5,158 nucleotides of DNA from Methanomicrobiales archaeon. GTDB lineage: Archaea > Halobacteriota > Methanomicrobia > Methanomicrobiales > JACTUA01. The notes under the pieces were generated by a model, which saw only the letters and a list, made by a program, of their open reading frames with translations, did no database searches and was not told the origin of the DNA. Of this stretch, positions 1 through 4,604 are shown piece by piece. The position numbers and the translations under genes are program-made. The DNA lies in assembly GCA_028678905.1 (NCBI GenBank), contig JAJRCO010000098.1:1-5158 (forward strand), given 5' to 3'. Each line of letters begins with the position of its first letter. The stretch's first letter is position 1.

Positions 1-171
1 ACCGGAAAGATCGTATTCGGCCTGGAGTTTTTCATCGCTGCCGATATCCTCACCACCCTCATCGCGCCGACAGCGGATGAGATCCTCCTTCTCGGTGCAG
101 TGGTGCTGATCCGAACGGTCCTGGGATATTTCCTCTCCCGGGAGAGCAAGGAGTTCAGCCTCGATTCGTGA
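1..171 (+). CDS. DUF1622 family membrane protein, 3' end only
   Basis: The window opens inside a gene read in frame 1; 56 codons remain before the TGA at 169-171. The fragment starts TGKIVFGLEFFIAADILTT and continues through a proline break (IAP) into a second hydrophobic stretch, EILLLGAVVLIRTVLGYFL, then the charged tail SRESKEFSLDS. The order 'GLEF-AADIL...P...LLLG..VLIRT-LGYFL-RE' is what I recognise from DUF1622, a family of small (about 110 residue) integral membrane proteins of unknown function in archaea and bacteria. Two membrane segments with a cytoplasmic C-terminus are likely. The N-terminal half and the promoter lie outside the window. No function can be assigned. The call rests on pattern memory of the family, not on an alignment. 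Confidence 0.72.
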   Translation, partial: TGKIVFGLEFFIAADILTTLIAPTADEILLLGAVVLIRTVLGYFLSRESKEFSLDS

Positions 172-319
172 ATGGAGGGTGGAGCGATCAGGTCCTTGGA
201 TCTAAGAGCCGATTCCGGCAATATTCCAGCCTATCGTATCTGATGGATTATTTACCCGGATTCCTCTTCGGATCTAGAACTCCTGACCTGGATCGGTATC
301 CCCACGATCTTCCCCTGCT

Positions 320-328
320 ATTATAAAT
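320..328 (+). promoter_or_regulatory. TATA box for the cysteine-cluster gene
   Basis: ATTATAAAT is the only strong TATA-like element in the 182-base spacer after the DUF1622 gene. Its centre lies about 29 bases before the ATG at 354. Archaeal transcription normally starts about 25-27 bases after the TATA centre, which puts the start within a few bases of the ATG. No Shine-Dalgarno sequence complementary to the 16S tail is seen between box and ATG. The mRNA is therefore predicted to be leaderless or nearly so. The rest of 172-319 holds no gene that I can support. Confidence 0.6.
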
Positions 329-353
329 TTCGACAATCAACGGATCTGTACGC

Positions 354-716
354 ATGAAGAAAAACCAGCGAGACGAGGGATCCTGCCTCCGCTGCGGGCG
401 CTGCTGCATGTGGATCTCGATGGTCATCAACCAGGAGATCGGGCCGGACACCGCGGTCTATCTCGACACCCACGGGTGCAGGAGGAGAGGCAACAAGCTG
501 CTGATACCCAGCCGGTGCCAGCATCTCAAGGGAGATGAACCGCCGTATTCCTGCGATCTCCATGGTACCGTCCATAAACCGACCATCTGCGACTTATATC
601 CTGGCCACAAGGAAACGTCGTTTACCGTCTTCAACGAGTGTGGGTTCCGTAAGGATATGCCGCCGGTCCCACCAGATGAGCCGGTGTTCAGGAAGCATCG
701 TGCACTGAGGAGATAG
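354..716 (+). CDS. YkgJ/UPF0153-type cysteine-cluster protein (putative metal-binding)
   Basis: This 120-residue protein carries the cysteine layout of the YkgJ (UPF0153, 'putative zinc- or iron-chelating') family. It has CxxCGRCC at residues 11-18, CxHL at 55-58, CxLH at 67-70, KPxxCxxYP at 75-83 and a final CG at 96-97. A ninth cysteine sits at 42. The conserved cysteines are thought to bind metal (zinc or an iron-sulfur cluster), but the family has no settled biochemical role. No signal peptide or membrane segment is seen, so it is probably cytoplasmic. The tail is proline- and arginine-rich. The ATG at 354 is preferred because it lies just after the predicted transcription start and ten residues before the first motif cysteine; the next Met (residue 19) would destroy that motif. 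The gene is convergent with fae-hps and appears monocistronic. Confidence 0.82.
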   Translation: MKKNQRDEGSCLRCGRCCMWISMVINQEIGPDTAVYLDTHGCRRRGNKLLIPSRCQHLKGDEPPYSCDLHGTVHKPTICDLYPGHKETSFTVFNECGFRKDMPPVPPDEPVFRKHRALRR

Positions 717-765
717 TCCATCCCCAGGGACATTTCAACTCCTTTTCCCCACCTGAACAACTCTC

Positions 766-780
766 TTAATTTCTTTTCTC
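766..780 (+). terminator. possible T-rich terminator of the cysteine-cluster gene
   Basis: TTAATTTCTTTTCTC lies 50 bases after the stop at 716 and continues a pyrimidine-rich stretch. Archaeal RNA polymerase can terminate at T-rich tracts without a hairpin, and none is obvious here. The tract is interrupted, so the longer T runs at 931 and 1000 may do the work instead. Confidence 0.35.
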
Positions 781-919
781 TATCAGGAATTTCTGAGAAG
801 AACCAGGCCTGGCTCTTGAAGGACCGGACCTTGATATGGATCGTTCCCTTCTCTCTTAAAAAAACAAGACACGTTCTCCCGGACCCCATGCTTAATGGTT
901 CATCTAGGGACGTCTTGAT

Positions 920-1019
920 TTAATATTATCTTTTTAAAAAAGTGAGCGCATAAGATCTTGAGACAAAGTGCGCCGACCAAAAGTTCATGTTAAATTATCT
1001 TTTTTTTAAAAAAAAATGA
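920..1019. repeat. imperfect direct repeat with TnAn cores
   Basis: Two copies of one pattern lie about 70 bases apart. Copy 1 (920-945) reads TTAATATTATC, then T5, A6 and GTGA. Copy 2 (990-1019) reads TTAAATTATC, then T8, A9 and TGA. The left arms differ by a single T, and the T and A tracts differ in length. Each core is self-complementary, so it looks the same on both strands. They may be duplicated bidirectional terminators or protein-binding A-tract DNA. In AT-rich sequence part of the similarity could be chance. Confidence 0.45.
1000..1016 (-). terminator. T-tract terminator after fae-hps, probably bidirectional
   Basis: Read on the - strand, nine consecutive T (1016 down to 1008) begin eight bases after the fae-hps stop codon at 1024-1026. 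This is the usual form of an archaeal intrinsic terminator. The same site reads as eight T (1000-1007) on the + strand, so it could also stop read-through from the convergent gene. Weaker back-up T tracts follow at 941-936 and 864-858 on the - strand. Confidence 0.65.
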
Positions 1020-1023
1020 CCTA

Positions 1024-2205
1024 CTAGAAATCGGTCATAACCCGGAACTGGTCGATCTCTTCCATGGAGAGCTCTTCCAGGAACTCTTCAGAGGCATGAC
1101 GGATGTCCTTGCTCATGGTAATCGCCCGGCCCACCACCAAGATGTCTGCGCCGGCCTTGAGTGCAGCCTTCACCACGTCGACCTTGATACCTCCCGCGGT
1201 GGCAACCAGGATTTTCTTGCCGGCCGCCTTCCGCACCGCTTCAATGTCTCCCCAGCGGTATGCCGAGTCTTCGGCATCAATGGCCCGGTGGAGCTCTACG
1301 ATGTCCGGCTTCAGGGTCAGGGATTTGATCACCTTCGCCGGGTCCGGCACATTGAGCATGTCGATGATGGAGTAGATGCCGGTCTTTTTCGCTTCATTCA
1401 TGGCCTTCTCCATGGTTTCCCGCGGGGCCAGACCGGAGATGACCACGGCGTCGGCAGATGCATCAAAGGCCATGCGGGCTTCCAGATTTCCAGTATCCAG
1501 AATCTTTAAGTCGGCGATGATGAACGAGTTGGGACGAAGTTTCCGCAGCTCGCTGATCACCTCGACCCCGAACTTCTTGATCATAGGTGTGCCCGCCTCG
1601 ATGATCAGGTGGTCGTTTTCCGGAAGAGCGGTGAGCACTTTCCGGATGTGGTTCATATCCACCAGGTCGAGCGCCACCTGCAGGTAGGGAGGATTCCAGA
1701 GACGGGGGACCTTGAATCCCATGATCGGGTGGGCATGACGATCTTTTTCGTAAAGAAGCGTGGCCGAATCGGGGAATCCTTCCATGGCACGCCGAAGGGC
1801 CAGTTTGGTCGCTCCGTAGTTGTACCGGTAGAGTTTATTGTAGTCCTTTGCAGTCGGGTGAATAAAAACACTGGCCAGAATTACGGTATTTTCGATATCG
1901 ATGTCCTTGAACACCCCTTCTTCCATCGAATCTGCAACCGCCTTCGCCACCGCCGACTGCACCGGGCCGAATACCTGGTTCACCTGAGATTCTTTCTTGA
2001 CGGTTACCTTCGGGATTACCAAAGTAGCAGGTTTGGTCAACAGGTTGGGACGAACCACTGCAAGCAGCGGAGTATGACCCATGGAGAGCTGGGAGAACGC
2101 ATTGGCAAAGGCCGTCCCCGCAGCTCCATCCTTATCCCCCATGATCAGGTCGATGTGTGCGAGTTCCGCACCGTCGCCTACGAGGGCTTCTCCAACAAGA
2201 TACAT
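1024..2205 (-). CDS. fae-hps: bifunctional formaldehyde-activating enzyme / 3-hexulose-6-phosphate synthase (Fae-Hps)
   Basis: The protein has 393 residues, the usual full length for archaeal Fae-Hps. The N-terminal Fae domain (about 1-160) shows GEALVGDG then ELAHID, with the conserved catalytic-type His at residue 17, and KPATLVIPKVTVK and YNYGATKLA further on. It joins formaldehyde to tetrahydromethanopterin, giving methylene-H4MPT. After NPPYLQ (about 170) comes the Hps TIM barrel: ALDLVD, IEAGTP, the DxKxxD motif (DLKILD, about 231-236), VELHRAID, TAGGI and VGRAIT. Hps interconverts ribulose 5-phosphate plus formaldehyde with hexulose 6-phosphate. In methanogens it is thought to run toward ribulose 5-phosphate for nucleotide synthesis, with Fae removing the formaldehyde. 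I chose the ATG at 2205 because it gives the family's MYLVGEALVG start. An in-frame ATG at 2211 adds two residues, and a TTG at 2220 is unlikely. No Shine-Dalgarno is visible. The gene is cytoplasmic, monocistronic, and lies just after tRNA-Trp. Confidence 0.96.
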   Translation of the reverse strand: MYLVGEALVGDGAELAHIDLIMGDKDGAAGTAFANAFSQLSMGHTPLLAVVRPNLLTKPATLVIPKVTVKKESQVNQVFGPVQSAVAKAVADSMEEGVFKDIDIENTVILASVFIHPTAKDYNKLYRYNYGATKLALRRAMEGFPDSATLLYEKDRHAHPIMGFKVPRLWNPPYLQVALDLVDMNHIRKVLTALPENDHLIIEAGTPMIKKFGVEVISELRKLRPNSFIIADLKILDTGNLEARMAFDASADAVVISGLAPRETMEKAMNEAKKTGIYSIIDMLNVPDPAKVIKSLTLKPDIVELHRAIDAEDSAYRWGDIEAVRKAAGKKILVATAGGIKVDVVKAALKAGADILVVGRAITMSKDIRHASEEFLEELSMEEIDQFRVMTDF

Positions 2206-2242
2206 GCTCATGCAAATCAACGAGTACTATGCGATAACCGGG

Positions 2243-2251
2243 TTAAAAAAG
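2243..2251 (-). promoter_or_regulatory. TATA-like box of fae-hps
   Basis: On the - strand CTTTTTTAA sits about 26 bases before position 2221. That predicts transcription starting near 2221 and a very short leader of about 10-16 bases before the ATG at 2211 or 2205. No Shine-Dalgarno is present, which agrees with a nearly leaderless mRNA. The same T6 run lies 17 bases past the tRNA-Trp 3' end and may double as a terminator. The box is not a canonical TTTATA, so confidence is moderate. Confidence 0.45.
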
Positions 2252-2260
2252 AGTGCGTAC

Positions 2261-2267
2261 AAGAAAA
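2261..2267 (-). terminator. T-rich terminator of tRNA-Trp
   Basis: TTTTCTT on the - strand begins directly after the discriminator base (2268). No CCA is encoded, so the tail must be added by the CCA-adding enzyme. A second run of six T follows at 2250-2245. Together they suit termination of a short tRNA transcript before fae-hps. Confidence 0.5.
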
Positions 2268-2417
2268 TGGGGCTGGTGAGATTTGAACTCACGATCGACG
2301 GGTCTCTCCGATATGCGTCAGTGCTCCAACGGATCATCATCATGTCAGTAGACCCATTGCTCATCACGCGCAAAAACCGCTGGAGCCCGTCGCCATTCCT
2401 GACTAGGCCACAGCCCC
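2268..2417 (-). tRNA. tRNA-Trp(CCA) with a 76-base intron
   Basis: On the - strand GGGGCTG (2417-2411) pairs with CAGCCCC (2275-2269), followed by discriminator A at 2268. The D stem is GCC/GGC with a T-T mismatch at its inner end. The anticodon stem is ACGGG (2390-2386) with CCCGT (2302-2298), and the T arm is GTGAG-TTCAAAT-CTCAC. Anticodon CCA (2383-2381) specifies tryptophan. Exon 1 is 2417-2380 (38 bases) and exon 2 is 2303-2268 (36 bases), giving a 74-base mature tRNA before CCA addition. The intron lies between positions 37 and 38. Its ends form a canonical bulge-helix-bulge: CTCC (2385-2382) pairs with intron GGAG (2309-2306), flanked by three-base bulges AG^C and AG^A, where the splicing endonuclease would cut. 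The intron carries a box C/D guide RNA, listed separately. Confidence 0.96.
2304..2379 (-). ncRNA. box C/D 2'-O-methylation guide RNA within the tRNA-Trp intron
   Basis: Box C is GTGATGA (2367-2361), box D' CTGA (2348-2345), box C' ATGATGA (2343-2337 or, in overlapping register, 2340-2334) and box D CTGA (2321-2318). TGCG (2372-2369) and CGCA (2317-2314) close the terminal kink-turn stem. The guide before D (2332-2323) pairs with ten precursor bases from G31 into intron bases 1-3, with one G-U. Its fifth base from box D (G2326) faces C34, the first anticodon base. The guide before D' (2357-2350) pairs with eight bases from the intron end through position 43, with one G-U. Its fifth base (G2353) faces C39. 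The predicted products are Cm34 and Cm39 of tRNA-Trp, made by the L7Ae-Nop5-fibrillarin complex. Intron-encoded guides of this kind are known from Haloferax and other euryarchaea. The modification itself is inferred. Confidence 0.94.
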
Positions 2418-2429
2418 ATCTCCGCGTTC

Positions 2430-2446
2430 GTCAGCGCGATGCTGAC
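2430..2446. repeat. small inverted repeat upstream of tRNA-Trp
   Basis: GTCAGC (2430-2435) and GCTGAC (2441-2446) are perfect 6-base arms around a five-base loop. The repeat lies between the proposed tRNA TATA box and the tRNA 5' end, about where transcription should start. It could be part of a pre-tRNA leader or a binding site, or be chance. No function is claimed. Confidence 0.4.
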
Positions 2447-2448
2447 CA

Positions 2449-2457
2449 GTATACACT
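2449..2457 (-). promoter_or_regulatory. possible TATA box of tRNA-Trp
   Basis: GTGTATACT on the - strand is centred about 35 bases upstream of the tRNA 5' end at 2417. That predicts a start near 2428 and a leader of about ten bases for RNase P to remove. A second AT-rich candidate, ACATTAAATC around 2468-2477, would give a leader of about 30 bases. The rest of the 172-base spacer up to the GDPD stop holds no gene that I can support. Confidence 0.4.
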
Positions 2458-2549
2458 CGCACTGTCGTGATTTAATGTTTTTTGTTGGTTTTCTCTGGAG
2501 GTAGCGCCTGCAACATCGGAACTGAATCCTTGAGAAGCGGTCTGGTATC

Positions 2550-2587
2550 CCTATCCTCGCGTTACCGCCGGACTCATTTCAGATAGG
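2550..2587. repeat. inverted repeat just after the GDPD stop codon
   Basis: CCTATC (2550-2555) and GATAGG (2582-2587) are complementary arms separated by 26 bases, starting two bases past the GDPD stop. No T tract follows on the - strand, so it does not look like an intrinsic terminator. It might be a 3'-end mRNA structure; six-base arms are weak evidence. Confidence 0.25.
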
Positions 2588-2589
2588 AT

Positions 2590-3279
2590 CTAGTACCATG
2601 CCGCTGCAAGGTTGTGGAGGACTTTTTTCGCCCGGCAGGGATCATCCGTTGCGAAACCGTCCACCCGGGCCTCCACCGCTTTCTGGATCTCCTCCGCGGA
2701 GTTTAGCGTCCAGGTGACCACCAGCAGGTTTCGGAAATGGGCATCCTCCACCAGGGTGGGAGAAAGGAGAGAAAACCGCGGCAGGAGCAGATCGGCGTGG
2801 ATCACCATCGCGGTCTCCAGGGGGTCCGGATTCAGATGGGAAAAGATGAGTCCCGTCCGGGCCTGGCGGAGGGTCCGTTTCACCTCTTTCAACATGGGGG
2901 CATGGAAGGACACCACCAGCAGAGGTTCAACGGAGCTATGGGTGATCAGTTCCAGGATCGGCGCGGGATCACGCTCTTCTTTCAGTTCCACCGCAAGACC
3001 ACATTTCCCTTCCACAAGACGGAGCACCTCTTCGAGAGTAGGGATCGATTCTTTCCCTGCGTCAAACTGCTTTAATTCGGCAAGAGTGAACTCGGCAACC
3101 TTCCCCTGCCCGCTGGTAGTGCGGTCAATGGTAGCATCATGCATGATCACCGGTACTCCATCCCGGGTGGTCCGCACATCCACTTCCACAAAATGGGCGC
3201 ACCGCATCCCCGCTCGAAGCGCCCGCAAGGTATTTTCGGGCTCGATCGCCGCGGCCCCCCGATGCCCGATCACAAACAT
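2590..3279 (-). CDS. glycerophosphodiester phosphodiesterase (GDPD family)
   Basis: This 229-residue protein is a single GDPD-type TIM barrel at the family's usual short length (about 230-250). It opens with IGHRGAAAIEPENTL, where His6 and Arg7 are catalytic-type residues. Glu32 and Asp34 (VEVDVRTTRDGVPV) are metal ligands, and His47 (IMHDATIDRTT) is the second catalytic His. Glu98 and Lys100 (AVELKE) follow, then VVSFH and VTWTLN, and GFATDDP near the end. The family hydrolyses glycerophosphodiesters to an alcohol plus glycerol phosphate using a divalent metal. No signal peptide is seen, so it is probably cytoplasmic. The true archaeal substrate is uncertain because archaeal lipids use the opposite glycerol phosphate stereoisomer. 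The start is the ATG at 3279, two bases past the DadD stop, with GGAGGT ten bases upstream. It is the last gene of the three-gene operon. Confidence 0.92.
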   Translation of the reverse strand: MFVIGHRGAAAIEPENTLRALRAGMRCAHFVEVDVRTTRDGVPVIMHDATIDRTTSGQGKVAEFTLAELKQFDAGKESIPTLEEVLRLVEGKCGLAVELKEERDPAPILELITHSSVEPLLVVSFHAPMLKEVKRTLRQARTGLIFSHLNPDPLETAMVIHADLLLPRFSLLSPTLVEDAHFRNLLVVTWTLNSAEEIQKAVEARVDGFATDDPCRAKKVLHNLAAAWY

Positions 3280-3281
3280 TT

Positions 3282-4595
3282 CTACGCGGACCTCCGCACC
3301 AGGTCGGCCGCCGCTTTCGTTGCCCCGGCAAGGATCTCCTTCTCGTAGGGCACCCGGCGTTCGTGCATCAGCACTTTTCCCTGGCAGAGCACCGTGTCCA
3401 CCGCTGAGCCACTGCAGGAATACACGAGGTTGGACTCCAGGCGATGGAGCGGGATGTTACATATATGATCAGGAGAGAGGAGAAGGAGATCCGCGGGTGC
3501 TCCTGGTTCGAGCCGGCCGCTGCCTGTACCGAGCGCCCGGGCCCCGTTCTCGGTGGCCATGGCGACCACATCTGCAGCCGGCAGAAGAGTCTCCTGGTTC
3601 CAGAAGAATTTCTGGAGAAGGGCTGCGGTCTTCATGGTGCCAAACAGATCCAGGGAGTTGTTCGATGCGCACCCGTCCGTCCCCAATGTCACATTCACCC
3701 CGTGGGCGATAAGATCCGGATACGGCATAGCCCGGTTCACTGCAAGTTTCATGTTGCTCTGGGGATTGTGGGAGATGTGCACACTCTTTCGTCCGAGGAG
3801 AGCACATTCCTCCCTATCCAGCCAGCAGCCGTGGGCGACGACCGTCCGCGGGGTGAGCAGGCCGCAGGATTCCAGCCAGGCGGGTGGCCTCCGGCCGTTC
3901 TGTACCTGGCAGTCAATGACCTCTTTTTCGGTCTCCGAAAGATGGATATGAATCCCAAGCTGTTCCTTACGGCTGAATTCGGCAAGCCAGGAGAGCCCCT
4001 CCCGGGAGACCGTGTAGACCGCGTGAGGACCGACCGCGACCCGAATGCGGGGATCCTGCATCCTTCGCACTGCGGCCACCAACTCTTCGGTCGCTCGGAT
4101 CTCCCGTTCCCTCCGGTCCGGGTCTCCCAGGTCGATAAAACCGTAGGAGAGTACCGCTTTCATCCCCATCTCCTGCACCGCCCGTGCGGCGTCCTGCATG
4201 TAGAAATACATGTCGTTAAAGGCGACTGTACCGGTTCGGATCATCTCCAGGCAGGCCAGTCTGGTGCCCCAGTACAAGTCCTCGCCGGTAAGATGGGCTT
4301 CCAGAGGCCAGATCCTGGTTTCCAGCCATTCTGAAAGATGCATGTCATCGGCATATCCCCGCAAGAGTGTCATCGCCGCGTGGGTGTGGGTGTTCACCAG
4401 TCCCGGGATCGCGATCGCCCCCTTTCCCTCGATGCACGGGATACCGGCCCGGGTTCCCGCACGGCCGGCACCCTCTCCTATCGCCTCAATGAATCCCTGT
4501 TCATCGATGCAGATATCGACCCGCCTTCCCTGCACCAGTACATCGGTAAGTACCAGCGGATTTTTCTTCCATGGAAAGATTTCTTGATTCGCCAT
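3282..4595 (-). CDS. dadD: 5'-deoxyadenosine deaminase (SAH/MTA deaminase family amidohydrolase)
   Basis: This 437-residue metal-dependent amidohydrolase has the family's full length. After an N-terminal beta domain comes NTHTHAAMTLLRGYADD, with metal ligands His70 and His72. GPHAVYT carries a substrate-side His191. HIHLSETEKE holds metal ligand His218 and catalytic Glu221, and VAHGCWLD holds catalytic His255. HNPQSNMKLA and LGTDGCASNNSLD follow, the latter with metal ligand Asp307. These match the MtaD/DadD group, which removes the purine amino group of methylthioadenosine, S-adenosylhomocysteine and 5'-deoxyadenosine. The methanogen enzyme (MJ1541 type) is linked to recycling the radical-SAM product 5'-deoxyadenosine. 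The exact substrate preference cannot be read from the sequence. The ATG at 4595 lies three bases past the phosphorylase stop and is preceded by GGGTGA, so the two genes are translationally coupled. The neighbouring phosphorylase supports a role in nucleoside salvage. Cytoplasmic. Confidence 0.93.
   Translation of the reverse strand: MANQEIFPWKKNPLVLTDVLVQGRRVDICIDEQGFIEAIGEGAGRAGTRAGIPCIEGKGAIAIPGLVNTHTHAAMTLLRGYADDMHLSEWLETRIWPLEAHLTGEDLYWGTRLACLEMIRTGTVAFNDMYFYMQDAARAVQEMGMKAVLSYGFIDLGDPDRREREIRATEELVAAVRRMQDPRIRVAVGPHAVYTVSREGLSWLAEFSRKEQLGIHIHLSETEKEVIDCQVQNGRRPPAWLESCGLLTPRTVVAHGCWLDREECALLGRKSVHISHNPQSNMKLAVNRAMPYPDLIAHGVNVTLGTDGCASNNSLDLFGTMKTAALLQKFFWNQETLLPAADVVAMATENGARALGTGSGRLEPGAPADLLLLSPDHICNIPLHRLESNLVYSCSGSAVDTVLCQGKVLMHERRVPYEKEILAGATKAAADLVRRSA
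3290..3295 (-). promoter_or_regulatory. Shine-Dalgarno of the GDPD gene, inside the end of dadD
   Basis: GGAGGT on the - strand lies within the last codons of dadD and ends ten bases before the GDPD ATG (3279). It matches the 16S 3' tail complement well and fixes the GDPD start. It also shows that GDPD is read from the dadD transcript. Confidence 0.65.
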
Positions 4596-4598
4596 CTC

Positions 4599-4604
4599 TC
4601 ACCC
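4599..4604 (-). promoter_or_regulatory. Shine-Dalgarno of dadD overlapping the upstream stop codon
   Basis: GGGTGA on the - strand contains the phosphorylase TGA stop (4601-4599) and ends three bases before the dadD ATG. GGTGA is the core complement of the archaeal 16S tail. Termination of one gene and initiation of the next therefore share the same bases, which suggests coupled, balanced synthesis of the two salvage enzymes. Confidence 0.6.

Larger units (their letters stand above)
717..1023. other. AT-rich spacer between convergent genes
   Basis: These 307 bases separate the stop of the cysteine-cluster gene (+) from the stop of fae-hps (-). I see no convincing coding sequence, tRNA, or box C/D or H/ACA signature. 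The open frame on the - strand here has no recognisable protein character. The spacer does hold several homopolymer tracts: a T-rich run at 766-780 (+), TTAAAAAAA at 856-864, T5A6 at 931-941, and T8A9 at 1000-1016. These suit termination of both converging transcripts. Confidence 0.6.

Noticed and set aside
172..319. GGATCT repeated near 196, 270 and 342 as a regulatory repeat
   Set aside because: Six-base matches with irregular spacing and no symmetry are expected by chance in a spacer of this size.
458..889. Long - strand open frame opposite the cysteine-cluster gene and its spacer
   Set aside because: Its first half is antisense to a gene with clear family motifs, its composition is not protein-like, and no promoter or Shine-Dalgarno supports it.
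717..1000. A second box C/D RNA or other small RNA in the spacer
   Set aside because: CTGA occurs at 753 and 792, but no RTGATGA box C pairs with it at suitable distance on either strand, and no closing stem was found.
2206..2220. TTG at 2220 as the fae-hps start
   Set aside because: It adds M-I-C-M-S before the family start, sits at or before the predicted transcription start, and two ATG codons follow in frame.
2334..2343. ATGATGATGA as a microsatellite or CRISPR-like repeat
   Set aside because: The triplet repeat is short and is explained by box C' in two overlapping registers; there are no spaced repeats.
2081..2470. + strand open frame running through tRNA-Trp
   Set aside because: It crosses a fully folded tRNA and its intron on the opposite strand and the start of fae-hps, so it cannot be a believable protein gene.
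2612..3712. 1.1-kb + strand open frame across GDPD and the end of dadD
   Set aside because: It is antisense to two genes with intact catalytic motifs. The translation is rich in Ser and Arg with low complexity, typical of a GC-rich shadow frame.
3444..4334. Almost 900-base + strand open frame inside dadD
   Set aside because: It lies entirely antisense to dadD and shows no recognisable domain; the complementary frame of a GC-rich gene commonly stays open.
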